Program-made: the position numbers and the translations under genes
In this document: positions 7,587 through 16,156 of the stretch, one piece after another
How the letters are laid out: each line of letters begins with the position of its first letter
Numbering within the stretch: the stretch's first letter is position 1
NCBI GenBank assembly: GCA_937877165.1
Contig: CALEFO010000174.1
Coordinates: 1-17,353, forward strand
Reading direction: 5' to 3'
Length of the DNA stretch: 17,353 nt
From: an uncultured Lachnospiraceae bacterium
GTDB taxonomy: Bacteria; Bacillota; Clostridia; Lachnospirales; Lachnospiraceae
The notes under the pieces: generated by a model
Told to the model about the DNA's origin: nothing
What the model saw: only the letters and a program-made list of their open reading frames with translations
Database searches by the model: none

Positions 7587-8375
7587 ATGGAGAAACTGAT
7601 TTATCTGATACATTGGGATGATCACGCGGCGGACACTTATCTGTACGGCAGCCGGGTCGCTTTCCATGAAAACGGAATTGTGGAATATGAGAATCGCCGT
7701 ATGCCATCCGGGACGGTGATTCGCACGTGGTACTCTCAGGCGGATTATCAGGCCAAACGTCTGGCATCACAGCTCCCCGTTCTGGAAGAGGGAGGAAGAT
7801 ATCTGGTCAGGAGCTATGTGTCATGTCGGCCGGAAAAGGGCATTCTTCTTCGCTTTCAGTTTTTCGATCAGCAGAAGCATCCCATTTCCTTCCTGGCGCT
7901 GGATGAGAAGGAAGGCATATTGGAGTGTCCGAAGGGAACGTACAGCTATGAATTGCAGCTGATTCAGACCGGTTCTGTCTTTCTCCGTTTTCATCATGTG
8001 GAGATCCTTCCATTGGAAGAGAAGGAAAAATCCGCAGAGGGCTGGTTTGGACAGCTCTGGAATCCGGATATCTGTTCCGATACGATGAACATTCTTCTTC
8101 CGGAATTGTCCGGAGGTATGTTCCGTTTTCCAAAAGAACGGAAGATCTGGGGGATTTCCAATTTTACGGTAGCCCCGACGGAGTATGTTATGAGCGGGGA
8201 GTTTTTTTCGGATCAGTGGCTGCACAAGGAAAAATGGGAGCGGTTCCGGGAGAAAAGGCTCCTTGCCGTTGGAAGGACGGGGAAAGAGGCAGCCCTGAAT
8301 CTGGAGTATGTACAGTCCGCGGAAGTTCTGTTTTTGAAGAGCATGAAGGACTTGTATGAGCTGGAAACTGACTGA
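7587..8375 (+). CDS. asp3: Accessory Sec system protein Asp3
   Basis: A 262-residue protein in the Asp3 position. Family-type features are GTVIRTWYSQADYQAKR (about residues 42-58), LPVLEEGGRYLVRSY and the following beta-rich segment LLRFQFFDQQ, which suggest a jelly-roll carbohydrate-binding-like fold, as known for Asp3. The remaining 100 or so residues (from about 165) are a less familiar extension with FPKERKIWGISNFTV and YVMSGEFFSDQWL. Asp3 bridges Asp1/Asp2 and helps couple the cargo to SecA2. The start is supported by GGAG (7578-7581), 5 bases upstream. A 60-base gap containing the palindrome GGCCCGGGCC (7533-7542) separates it from asp2; secA2 begins 2 bases after its stop. Confidence 0.9.
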   Translation: MEKLIYLIHWDDHAADTYLYGSRVAFHENGIVEYENRRMPSGTVIRTWYSQADYQAKRLASQLPVLEEGGRYLVRSYVSCRPEKGILLRFQFFDQQKHPISFLALDEKEGILECPKGTYSYELQLIQTGSVFLRFHHVEILPLEEKEKSAEGWFGQLWNPDICSDTMNILLPELSGGMFRFPKERKIWGISNFTVAPTEYVMSGEFFSDQWLHKEKWERFREKRLLAVGRTGKEAALNLEYVQSAEVLFLKSMKDLYELETD

Positions 8376-8377
8376 AT

Positions 8378-10720
8378 ATGGATAGCTTTCGGAATGCGCG
8401 CAGATTGAGGAAGCTGCGGAAAATTCTATATCAAGTGAATCGTTACAAAGAGACGATGGCCCGGATGCAGGATGAGGAACTTCGAGCGAAAACAGATGAA
8501 TTCCGGGGAAGACTCCAGAATGGAGAAACGCTGGATCATCTTCTTCCGGAGGCTTATGCCGTGGTGCGGGAGGCCTCAAAGCGTGTTCTTCAGATGTATC
8601 CGTATGATACGCAGGTGCTCGGGGGAATCGCGCTGCATCAGGGGAGAATCGCGGAAATGAAGACCGGCGAGGGGAAAACGCTGGTGGCTTCGATGCCGCT
8701 TTATCTGAATGCACTGACGGGAAGAGGATGCATACTGGTGACAACGAACAGCTATCTGGCGGTCCGGGACGGCACACAGCTCGGGATGTTGTTCCGCTTT
8801 CTCGGGATCAGTCTGGAAGTCGGTGTCAGTGATGTGCCGGGGAAGAAGCTCACATCGAAGGACAAGAAGAGAATCTACGGAGCTGATATCGTCTATACCA
8901 CGAATTCAGCGCTCGGTTTTGATTACCTGCTGGAGAATCTGGCAGTTTCTCCGGAGGATCAGTATCTGAGGGAGTTTTATTATGTCATCATAGATGAGGC
9001 GGATGAGGTCCTGTTGGACAGTGCACAAACACCGCTTGTGATTTCGGGGGCGCCGAGAGTGCAGTCGAATCTGTATGAGACGGCAGATTATTTTGTGTCA
9101 CTTCTGAAAGAGGGAAGAGATTACGAGACGCAGGAGAAGAATGCCTGGCTGACCGAGGAAGGCATCCGGCGTGCCGAGCGGTATTTCTATCTGAAGGATC
9201 TGTACGCAGAGGAAAATTTTGAGACCGTGCGTCATATTTATCTGGCGCTGAAGGCGCACACGGCGTTTTTCCGGGATCGCCAGTATCTGGTAGAGAACCA
9301 CAAGATCTATCTGCTGGATGCCAAAACGGGACGGATTCTGCAGGACACGAAGCTTCGCGCCGGGCAGCATCAGGCTCTGGAGGCCAAGGAGCATGTGCCG
9401 ATCACGCAGGAGAGCCGGGCAATGGCATCGGTGACCTATCAGAGCTTTTTCAACATGTTCGAGAAGAAGGCCGGGATGACCGGAACCGGAGCAGGGGATG
9501 AGGACGAATTCCGGCAGATCTACCATCTGGATGTCGTGGTGATTCCAACGAACAAAAGAAAAATACGGAAGGACTATCCAGACCGGTATTATACGACGCT
9601 GCGTGCACAGATTCTTGCGGCCATGGAGGAGCTCGTCCGGGTTCATCGCACGGGGCAGCCGGTTCTGATGATCACGAGTTCCATCACCATGAGCGATGTG
9701 GTGTCGGAGATGCTGCTCCAGGAGGGGATTCCCCACAATGTGCTGAATGCCTATAACGCGGCGAAGGAAGCAGAAATTATCCGGGAAGCCGGACAGAAAA
9801 ACGCAGTGACGGTTGCTACCTCAATGGCAGGACGCGGGACGGATATCCGTCTGGGAGAGGGTGTCCGGGAGCTTGGGGGACTGGTCGTTCTGGGGGTCGG
9901 CCGGATGGAGAGCCGAAGGCAGGAGCTGCAGGCAAGAGGAAGGTCCGGAAGGCAGGGAGATCCTGGCTATTCCCACTTTTATGTTTCGCTGGAAGATGAT
10001 GTTGTCATTCATCACGGCCCGGATTCTCTGGAGCGCTTCCGGAGAGAAGACCGGCGGATCTGGTCGCCGCGCCTGATCCGGACTATCAATCAGGCACAGA
10101 GAATCTGCGAGGAGAAGGGATGCGGTGCGCGGCGCAGCACGATGGAATTCGGAGAGAGCATGCTGAAGCAGCGAAATCTGGTTTATGCCCTGCGCCAGGA
10201 GATTCTGAAGGACAAAGAGCCGAAGAAGGAACGGTATTTGCAGATGGAAGAGGCGGTCATTGATGAGTTTCTTCAGAAAAATCCGATTCCGGATGCGGCT
10301 GCGGTCATGCGCTTTGCGCTGGACAATCTTTCTTACAGGATGGAGTCGCTGCCGGAAGAGTCCGGACTGTGTTCCAGGGAAGCGGTCCGGCGTTATCTGA
10401 TGGAGCTGACCAGACAGTGCCTTGACCGGAAAATAGCCTCTCTTCCGGAACCGGAGCTTCGATGCAGGTTCTTCCGGATGATGACGCTTCGAGCTGTGGA
10501 TGATGCATGGATTGAAGAGGTGGATTATCTGCAGCAGCTCCGCACGACGATTGCAGGGCGGCGGTATACCCAGAGAAATGTGATGTTTGACTACCATGAA
10601 GAGGCCTACCGCTCGTTTCAGAAGATGCAGAAGAGAATGTGCCGGGAGACCATGCGAAATATTCTGCTGGGTGAGATTGTGCGGAAAAAGGATGGGAGCG
10701 TGCAGGTCCTGGTACCATAA
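8378..10720 (+). CDS. secA2: Accessory Sec translocase ATPase SecA2
   Basis: A 780-residue SecA paralogue, the ATP-driven motor that pushes the adhesin through SecY2. Visible motifs are EMKTGEGKT with Walker A Lys at residue 100, IIDEADEVLLD with Walker B Asp206-Glu207, the preprotein cross-linking region (about 220-360), TSMAGRGTDIRLG and GRSGRQGDPGYSHF (arginine-finger motif VI), and the helical scaffold and wing region. It is shorter than a housekeeping SecA, and the C-terminal Cys-rich zinc-binding tail is absent, ending in GSVQVLVP, as usual for SecA2. It starts 2 bases after the asp3 stop with only a weak Shine-Dalgarno, so translation probably depends on coupling. The operon context separates it from the general SecA1, which would be elsewhere in the genome. 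Confidence 0.97.
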   Translation: MDSFRNARRLRKLRKILYQVNRYKETMARMQDEELRAKTDEFRGRLQNGETLDHLLPEAYAVVREASKRVLQMYPYDTQVLGGIALHQGRIAEMKTGEGKTLVASMPLYLNALTGRGCILVTTNSYLAVRDGTQLGMLFRFLGISLEVGVSDVPGKKLTSKDKKRIYGADIVYTTNSALGFDYLLENLAVSPEDQYLREFYYVIIDEADEVLLDSAQTPLVISGAPRVQSNLYETADYFVSLLKEGRDYETQEKNAWLTEEGIRRAERYFYLKDLYAEENFETVRHIYLALKAHTAFFRDRQYLVENHKIYLLDAKTGRILQDTKLRAGQHQALEAKEHVPITQESRAMASVTYQSFFNMFEKKAGMTGTGAGDEDEFRQIYHLDVVVIPTNKRKIRKDYPDRYYTTLRAQILAAMEELVRVHRTGQPVLMITSSITMSDVVSEMLLQEGIPHNVLNAYNAAKEAEIIREAGQKNAVTVATSMAGRGTDIRLGEGVRELGGLVVLGVGRMESRRQELQARGRSGRQGDPGYSHFYVSLEDDVVIHHGPDSLERFRREDRRIWSPRLIRTINQAQRICEEKGCGARRSTMEFGESMLKQRNLVYALRQEILKDKEPKKERYLQMEEAVIDEFLQKNPIPDAAAVMRFALDNLSYRMESLPEESGLCSREAVRRYLMELTRQCLDRKIASLPEPELRCRFFRMMTLRAVDDAWIEEVDYLQQLRTTIAGRRYTQRNVMFDYHEEAYRSFQKMQKRMCRETMRNILLGEIVRKKDGSVQVLVP

Positions 10721-10759
10721 CTTGAAACTGACGGATAGCATGTACATCTGGAGTTTATT

Positions 10760-12313
10760 ATGATTTATAACTTTAATCGCGGAATCGGTTGGGCTTCCAG
10801 CGGCGTAGAGTATGCACAGGCATACCGGGGGACGGTTCTTCGAAATGCCGGGATTCCGTGCAGGTTCATTTATACGGATATGTTCCGGGTGGATAACATC
10901 GCCCTGATGACAGAGAATATCGGAATTCCGGACGAGGAAGTGATCTGGCTGTACCAGTATTTTACGGATTATGCGGTGGCAGAGCCGTCCATTTCCGTTT
11001 TGCAGTTTGAAGAGGAGCTGCTTCCCTTGTCGGAGGACGGCATGAAGGATGCAGCAGCGTACCAGGTGAAGGAAGCCCCGGGACGGCGTGAATACCACTA
11101 TGCGGACGGGATTCACATGGTGTACGCCTATTACGCACACGGGAACCGTAAAATTATTCAGAAGGCGGATTTTTTCTGTGGAAACCGGCTGACCCATGCC
11201 GAGTATTATTCGTATGGAAGAATTTTTACAGAATACTTTGCAGAGAAGAACGGGAAAATGACCCTGTTCCTGCGCCGATTCTACAATGAGGATGGCAGTA
11301 CGGCTTATGAGGAGCATATGGACGGAGAGCGGCAGATTTTCCGGATGAAGGACCGCATACTGTACTCCAAGCAGGAGCTGATCTGTGAGATGGTGAAAAG
11401 TCTTCCGTTCCAGAAGGGAGACGTCATTATCCTCGACCGCACAACAGAGCTCGGTCAGCCGGTTCTGCGCTGCAGCGGTGCGGTTCCGAAGGTCTGTGTC
11501 ATCCATGCGGAGCACTATGATGCACCGGCAACAACGGAGAAGGATATTTTATGGAATAATTTTTACGAATATCCGTTTGACCAGACAGGTCAATTTGCGG
11601 CGTATGTGGCGTCTACCGAAGCACAGGCGGAGCTCCTGCGGGAGCAGTATCTGAAATATCGGGGAAGCAGCCCCTGCATTGCGGCAGTCCCGGTTGGGAA
11701 TCTGAAGGAATTAAAACGCCCGGAGAAGCCGAGAAAACAGCATGCGCTTTGTACGGCATCCCGGCTTGCCAGCGAGAAACACATTGATCTTCTGATCCGG
11801 GCCGCAGCAAAGGCGAGAGAGAAAATTCCGGATCTTACCCTGGATATTTATGGAAAGGGCGGATTGGAACAGGAACTGCGGAAGCTGATTACAGAACAAA
11901 AAGCGGATTCCTGTATTCGCCTGATGGGGCAGCAGGATATGACGGAAGTCTATCAGGAGTATTCGGGTTATATTGCCGCTTCCTTTAGCGAAGGCTTTGG
12001 TCTGTCACTGATGGAGGCAGTGGGCTCCGGGCTCCCGATGATCGGATTTGATGTTCCCTACGGCAATCAGACGTTTATCGCAGATGGAGAGAATGGATAT
12101 CTCCTGCCGTATTCCCGCGAAGAGCAGGATGATGTACGGGTAGAACGGCTGGCGGAGGCAATTCTTCGCCTGTTCACGGAAGCAGATCAGGATGCCTTCC
12201 GGCGAAGGTCCTATGAAATTGCAAAGGAGTATCTGGAAGAAAAGGTCGCCGTGAAGTGGAAGGAGCTGCTGGACCAAATGGGAAGCCGGTCTGTTGAATT
12301 CATGCAGAACTGA
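10760..12313 (+). CDS. gtfA: Adhesin O-GlcNAc transferase catalytic subunit GtfA
   Basis: A 517-residue GT4-family retaining glycosyltransferase that uses UDP-GlcNAc to modify Ser/Thr of the adhesin in the cytosol, acting as a complex with GtfB. The N-terminus is the family signature MIYNFNRGIGWASSGVEYAQ. The C-terminal half has a GT-B nucleotide-binding domain with LASEKHIDLLIRA and the EX7E motif EGFGLSLME (Glu411 and Glu419), which binds the sugar nucleotide. The middle part holds the extended beta-sheet domain (about residues 85-200, repeated Tyr/Gly/Glu) used for substrate binding. GGAG (10750-10753) is 6 bases before the ATG. The gene follows secA2 by 39 bases with no terminator and is 37 bases from gtfB. 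Confidence 0.95.
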   Translation: MIYNFNRGIGWASSGVEYAQAYRGTVLRNAGIPCRFIYTDMFRVDNIALMTENIGIPDEEVIWLYQYFTDYAVAEPSISVLQFEEELLPLSEDGMKDAAAYQVKEAPGRREYHYADGIHMVYAYYAHGNRKIIQKADFFCGNRLTHAEYYSYGRIFTEYFAEKNGKMTLFLRRFYNEDGSTAYEEHMDGERQIFRMKDRILYSKQELICEMVKSLPFQKGDVIILDRTTELGQPVLRCSGAVPKVCVIHAEHYDAPATTEKDILWNNFYEYPFDQTGQFAAYVASTEAQAELLREQYLKYRGSSPCIAAVPVGNLKELKRPEKPRKQHALCTASRLASEKHIDLLIRAAAKAREKIPDLTLDIYGKGGLEQELRKLITEQKADSCIRLMGQQDMTEVYQEYSGYIAASFSEGFGLSLMEAVGSGLPMIGFDVPYGNQTFIADGENGYLLPYSREEQDDVRVERLAEAILRLFTEADQDAFRRRSYEIAKEYLEEKVAVKWKELLDQMGSRSVEFMQN

Positions 12314-12350
12314 CACCGGCGGGCAGCAGAAAATCCGGAGATTAAGGAAA

Positions 12351-13808
12351 ATGATTTTTTTGATGGATCATCCCGGAAGGGAGGCGGCTCTTTTATATCA
12401 GTCGCTGCAAAAAGCAGGATATTCGTTTCGGACGGTCGCACTGGAAGATGACGGCTTTCTTCCGGAAGGCGTGGAGTCTCCTTACCGGTATTTTGGCGGA
12501 TGGAAGAGAGAAAAACAGGCCGTCCCGCGTTATTTCAGCAGACTGGAGGTGCCGGATCTGTGGGAAATCCGCAGTACCGACACCGAAGGCAGTGTATGGG
12601 ATTATGAGACGAAAAGGGCGCAGATCCGTTATGCAGAGCCGGTCAGCCGCCGGTACATTCAGACGGTGAGCTGGTTGGATTCTGCAGGGAAGAGCGTCTG
12701 GCAGGATCACTATGACGATGCGGGAAACCTGTATGCACGCACAACCTGTGATGCAGAGGGAAGGGCGGTTCTGAGGAGCTATTATGCGGAAGGCGGAGAG
12801 GAGCGCCTTGTAGAAAATCTGCAGACGCATATGATTCTTCTTCGTGAAAAAACAGAAAACGGCAGGCCGGAAGAGCACCTCTTTCGTGGAAAGGTGGAAT
12901 TCATCCTTTATTATCTTAAGAAAACGAAAGCGGACTGCAGCAGAATTTTCTTCAATTCTCTGAGCTATCCGCTGTTCGTACAGAGACAAATCCGGTCCGG
13001 TGAAGCGGCCTTCGGAAAGCAGAATCCGGGAATCCGTTCTCAGACCGGGACGCAGACTATGCAGGAACGGGAGAAGAACAGGAAGTCTGGAGGGGATGTT
13101 CTGTTCTGGCAGGAGGATATTTACGGAAAGCTTCCCGGCAATATGGTGACGGTACTGAATGATCCGATGGGAGTTACGAGAATTGCGGTGCAGTCGCCTG
13201 AGACTTTTCATAAAATCCGGAAACAGATTCGGGATCATGCGGGGGAAAACGGCATTGCGGAAGCAGAACGGGCAGAGCATGTTTTCTGTCCGGTGGGACA
13301 GATCTATTCCGTGGAAAATCCCGTCAAGGAGAAGCGGAGCATCTGTATCCTGACGAATTCGGATGCTATTGAGCATCTTTCGGAATTGACAGGGGCGCTT
13401 CCACAGTATACGTTCCGGATTGGAGCTCTGACCGAGATGTCGGACAAGCTGATGGCAATGGGCAGAAAGCCGAATGTTTTTCTTTACCCGGGAATGGGCG
13501 AGAAGCTGGCACGGCGTCTTCTGGAGGAAAGCGAATTCTATCTGGATATCAATCATGGAAATGAAATTGTGGATGCAGTCTGGAATGCCTGGCTGCACCG
13601 GTCTGTACTTTTCGCATTTCGCGAAACTGTGCATAATCCGTCTTATGTACCCGCGGAGAATATCGTTGCTTCTGACGATTGGAACAATCTGATCCGGAAA
13701 ATCCGTGAGGCGGATGAATCAGATGAGGCGCGAAAGCAGTCCCTTCAGAAACAGGACAAATGGGCGATGCGGATGGAGGCGGCGGATTACAGGAGACTTC
13801 TTGGGTGA
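12351..13808 (+). CDS. gtfB: Adhesin O-GlcNAc transferase co-factor GtfB
   Basis: A 485-residue GtfA partner that binds the unmodified polypeptide and stabilises GtfA; it has a degenerate GT-B fold and no catalysis of its own in known systems. Seen here: MIFLMDHPGREAALLYQSLQ, then LEDDGFLPEGVESPYRYF, a repeated Tyr/Asp/Gly domain (about residues 85-150, WQDHYDDAGNLYARTT) similar to the one in GtfA and Asp1, and no EX7E motif. The ATG at 12351 was chosen because AAGGAAA lies just upstream and the family alignment starts there; the frame extends to a TTG at 12294 inside gtfA, which looks spurious. The order gtfA-gtfB after secA2 is the usual one. Confidence 0.92.
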   Translation: MIFLMDHPGREAALLYQSLQKAGYSFRTVALEDDGFLPEGVESPYRYFGGWKREKQAVPRYFSRLEVPDLWEIRSTDTEGSVWDYETKRAQIRYAEPVSRRYIQTVSWLDSAGKSVWQDHYDDAGNLYARTTCDAEGRAVLRSYYAEGGEERLVENLQTHMILLREKTENGRPEEHLFRGKVEFILYYLKKTKADCSRIFFNSLSYPLFVQRQIRSGEAAFGKQNPGIRSQTGTQTMQEREKNRKSGGDVLFWQEDIYGKLPGNMVTVLNDPMGVTRIAVQSPETFHKIRKQIRDHAGENGIAEAERAEHVFCPVGQIYSVENPVKEKRSICILTNSDAIEHLSELTGALPQYTFRIGALTEMSDKLMAMGRKPNVFLYPGMGEKLARRLLEESEFYLDINHGNEIVDAVWNAWLHRSVLFAFRETVHNPSYVPAENIVASDDWNNLIRKIREADESDEARKQSLQKQDKWAMRMEAADYRRLLG

Positions 13809-13930
13809 GAACACAGACGTAAGTCATAGTATCTTCTTTTTTGACGTGAGCATGTCTACAAACGGTTATTTACGCCAGAAAATTGATATGTGCAGAACGG
13901 TTATCAATCAGGAAAGGAAGTGCAGAAATC

Positions 13931-14119
13931 GTGAAAGAGAATGATCAGGAAAATAAAACACTGCTTTCTCGGAGCATTGATGCGAAGCTGTCGCAGATGG
14001 AGGAAGAGAACCGGCAGGAACGTACTCATTCCAACAATAAAAAGAAAAAGGCGGTGACGCTGATCATGGCGTTGGTGATTCTCATGTCGATGGTGATTGG
14101 AATCATAAGCCGCGGATGA
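13931..14119 (+). CDS. Small single-helix membrane protein in the asp4 position (possible SecE-like accessory component)
   Basis: Sixty-two residues if the GTG at 13931 is used; GGAAG (13916-13920) is 10 bases upstream. The frame also opens from a TTG at 13883, which has no better ribosome binding site. The N-terminal part is charged and probably helical (SRSIDAKLSQMEEENRQER), followed by the basic stretch NNKKKK and a single hydrophobic helix at about residues 41-59, with a short tail SRG. The charge pattern favours an N-inside orientation. In S. gordonii asp4 and asp5 follow gtfB and encode small membrane proteins likened to SecE and SecG. Position, size and topology fit Asp4, but I see no sequence signature that proves it. 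A second small gene (asp5) is not present in the next 180 bases. Confidence 0.65.
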   Translation: MKENDQENKTLLSRSIDAKLSQMEEENRQERTHSNNKKKKAVTLIMALVILMSMVIGIISRG

Positions 14120-14299
14120 TGACTCAAGGTCCTGGGAAGTGGACGCTGCGCGGAAATGGTGTTAAAGTTTACTGGGTATGGATTCGATGCGGACAGCAGA
14201 TGCAGAGCCGCCGGATTATAACGGCAGTCTTGGAAATTCGAAGGACGCAGAAAAGCGGCTGCAGGATCCTGCTGCTTTGTTACAAAGGAGAATGATTCT
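14120..14299 (+). other. Spacer between the export block and the glycan block, with a hairpin
   Basis: No gene is assigned. The palindrome GCAGGATCCTGC (14261-14272) is flanked by AAAGC (14252-14256) and GCTTT (14274-14278), giving an interrupted stem that ends 5 bases before the AAAGGAG (14284-14290) of the next gene. There is no T-run, so a terminator is unlikely; it might modulate translation or mark the join of two gene blocks. The open frame that begins at 14178 is only about 40 codons before it runs out of frame into the next gene, so it was not called. Confidence 0.4.
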
Positions 14300-15616
14300 A
14301 TGGATCTTTACGAGAAGCTCGTCAATAAGGAAGAAAAGCTTGCGCTGGTCGGCCTCGGTTATGTGGGAATGCCGATTGCGGTCGCATTTGCAAAGAAGAT
14401 CAATGTTATCGGCTTCGATTTCAACGAAGCCAAGATTGAGAAGTATAAGAACGGAATTGATCCCACCAATGAAGTGGGAAATGAAGCCGTGAAGGAAACC
14501 ACAGTGGAGTTTACCGCAGATCCTGCGAGGCTGAAGGAAGCAAAGTTCATCATTGTTGCGGTTCCGACACCGGTCAATGCGGATCATACGCCGGACCTGA
14601 CACCGGTGGAGGGAGCCAGCCGTTTCGTCGGCCAGAATCTGACCAAAGGAACGGTGGTCGTGTTCGAGTCGACGGTTTATCCCGGTGTGACCGAGGAGAC
14701 CTGTGTCCCGATCATTGAGAAAGAGTCGGGACTGAAGTGCGGAACCGACTGGAAGATCGGTTATTCTCCGGAGCGGATCAATCCCGGCGACAAGGTTCAC
14801 CGCCTGAACACGATCAAGAAGATCGTGTCCGGTATGGATGCCGAAACTCTGGATACCGTGGCAAAGGTGTATGAGCTGGTCGTGGATGCGGGAGTGCACC
14901 GCGCGGAGTCCATTCAGGTTGCGGAGGCCGCGAAGGTCATCGAGAACAGTCAGCGCGATATCAACATCGCGTTCATGAATGAGCTGTCCATCATTTTCCA
15001 TAAGATGGGCATTGATACCAAGGCTGTCCTGGAGGCGGCGGGCACGAAGTGGAACTTCCTGAATTTCCGCCCCGGACTGGTCGGCGGTCACTGCATCGGT
15101 ATTGATCCGTATTATCTGACCTATCGTGCGGAGCAGTTCGGCTATCACTCCCAGATCATTCTCTCCGGCAGAAGAATCAATGATGACATGGGCAAGTACT
15201 GCGCAGAGAGCCTGGTGAAGCTTCTGATCCGGAACGATCTTCCGGTGAAGCACGCGAAGGTGGCGATCCTCGGATTCACGTTCAAGGAGAACTGCCCGGA
15301 CACCAGAAATACCAAGGTCATTGATATCTATAAGGAGCTCGGCGAGTACGGCATTACGCCGATTGTCGTGGATCCAGAAGCAGATGCCGAGGAGGCGAAG
15401 CACCTCTATGGCATTGAATTCCAGACAATGGATGATGTGAAGAACATGGATGCCGTCCTGATTGCCGTGAAGCACAGGGAATTCGAGAACTGGGGAGCAG
15501 AGGACATCGCGAAGTTCTACAATCCGGAACACAAGACGAAGGTTTTCGTTGATCTGAAGGGAATCTTTGACAAGAGTAATTATCCGGCTCCGGACTGGGA
15601 TTACTGGAGGCTCTGA
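14300..15616 (+). CDS. UDP-N-acetylhexosamine 6-dehydrogenase (nucleotide sugar dehydrogenase)
   Basis: A 438-residue enzyme that oxidises C6 of a UDP-sugar with NAD+ to the uronic acid. The N-terminal Rossmann motif is LGYVGMPIAVAFA. Further motifs are VFESTVYPGVTEE, GYSPERINPGD and IENSQRDINIAFMNE, and the catalytic Cys265 lies in GGHCIGIDPYYL; FTFKENCPDTRNTK follows. This set resembles TviB/WbpO-type enzymes (UDP-GlcNAc or UDP-GalNAc to the corresponding uronic acid) rather than UDP-glucose dehydrogenase; the exact sugar is not decidable. AAAGGAG is 9 bases before the ATG. Codon choice is visibly richer in C-ending codons and AAG than the export genes, suggesting higher expression or a different history. 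The stop overlaps the next start (TGATG). It opens the second block, probably for a surface polysaccharide or adhesin glycan. Confidence 0.94.
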   Translation: MDLYEKLVNKEEKLALVGLGYVGMPIAVAFAKKINVIGFDFNEAKIEKYKNGIDPTNEVGNEAVKETTVEFTADPARLKEAKFIIVAVPTPVNADHTPDLTPVEGASRFVGQNLTKGTVVVFESTVYPGVTEETCVPIIEKESGLKCGTDWKIGYSPERINPGDKVHRLNTIKKIVSGMDAETLDTVAKVYELVVDAGVHRAESIQVAEAAKVIENSQRDINIAFMNELSIIFHKMGIDTKAVLEAAGTKWNFLNFRPGLVGGHCIGIDPYYLTYRAEQFGYHSQIILSGRRINDDMGKYCAESLVKLLIRNDLPVKHAKVAILGFTFKENCPDTRNTKVIDIYKELGEYGITPIVVDPEADAEEAKHLYGIEFQTMDDVKNMDAVLIAVKHREFENWGAEDIAKFYNPEHKTKVFVDLKGIFDKSNYPAPDWDYWRL

Positions 15617-16056
15617 TGACAGAGGATGTCTCAATCACCATAAAAGGTTATCACGATATTGACGGCTCCAGTCAGGAGCCGGTCATTACGAGTGCCCGTG
15701 GGAAGTATTACTTCCGCAACGGGCACCATTTTGTATCTTATGAGGAACAGACGGTGGAGGGAGAGAAGCCGTCCAAGAGCCTTGTGAAATTCGGCACGAA
15801 TTATCTTGGAATCCATCGGAAGGGCGATTATCCGTCGCAGATGGAATTTGAAGAGGGAAAACGGAGTCTCTCACATTACCGGACACCGGCAGGCGATCTG
15901 GAATTCGGTGTAGAAGCCGAGAAAATCGCTGTTCACGAGGAAGAGGGAAGACTTGAGGCAGAGGTGGTTTATTCCCTTCATTCCGGAGATGCACGGATTC
16001 AGAAGAGCCGTGTGGTGGTAACGGTAGAGAATATTGAAGGGCAGCATCCGGAGTAA
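15616..16056 (+). CDS. DUF1934 (YwiB-like, calycin-fold) protein
   Basis: A 146-residue protein of unknown function. Features matching DUF1934 are VSITIKGYHDIDG at the start, GKYYFRNGHHFVSYEEQ in the first third, and then the pattern of a small beta-barrel with YRTPAGDLEFGV and VVYSLHSGDARIQKSRVVV. No signal peptide or membrane segment is visible, so it is cytosolic. GGAGG (15606-15610) is 5 bases before the ATG, which overlaps the dehydrogenase stop by one base, indicating translational coupling. Pairing of DUF1934 with a nucleotide sugar dehydrogenase is not something I recognise. The family label is from memory of the pattern. Confidence 0.75.
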   Translation: MTEDVSITIKGYHDIDGSSQEPVITSARGKYYFRNGHHFVSYEEQTVEGEKPSKSLVKFGTNYLGIHRKGDYPSQMEFEEGKRSLSHYRTPAGDLEFGVEAEKIAVHEEEGRLEAEVVYSLHSGDARIQKSRVVVTVENIEGQHPE

Positions 16057-16156
16057 GCGGATGAAGAGACTTCGGGAAGAAAAAGTGTCAGGAAACACCA
16101 GGAGAGAACCGGTGGGGAGAATTTCAGAAGAAAACTCTGAGAGCAAAGAGATGAGT

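Noticed and set aside
9821..11515. Long antisense open frame (564 residues) across secA2 and gtfA
   Set aside because: It opposes two genes with unmistakable family motifs, crosses their junction, and shows no recognisable domain.
13841..13870. TTGACG as a possible -35 for a promoter of the small membrane protein
   Set aside because: No acceptable -10 at 16-19 bases (GGTTAT or GTTATT match only 3 of 6).
14178..14299. Open frame before the dehydrogenase as a possible asp5
   Set aside because: No hydrophobic segment, no good ribosome binding site, and it continues out of frame into the dehydrogenase gene.
14216..15634. Antisense open frame (472 residues) over the dehydrogenase
   Set aside because: Shadow of a strongly biased codon pattern in a clearly identified enzyme gene.
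16034..16156. Longer N-terminus for the GT4 gene
   Set aside because: Charged, unmatched stretch overlapping the DUF1934 gene; the family opening begins at MNKPIRILHI.
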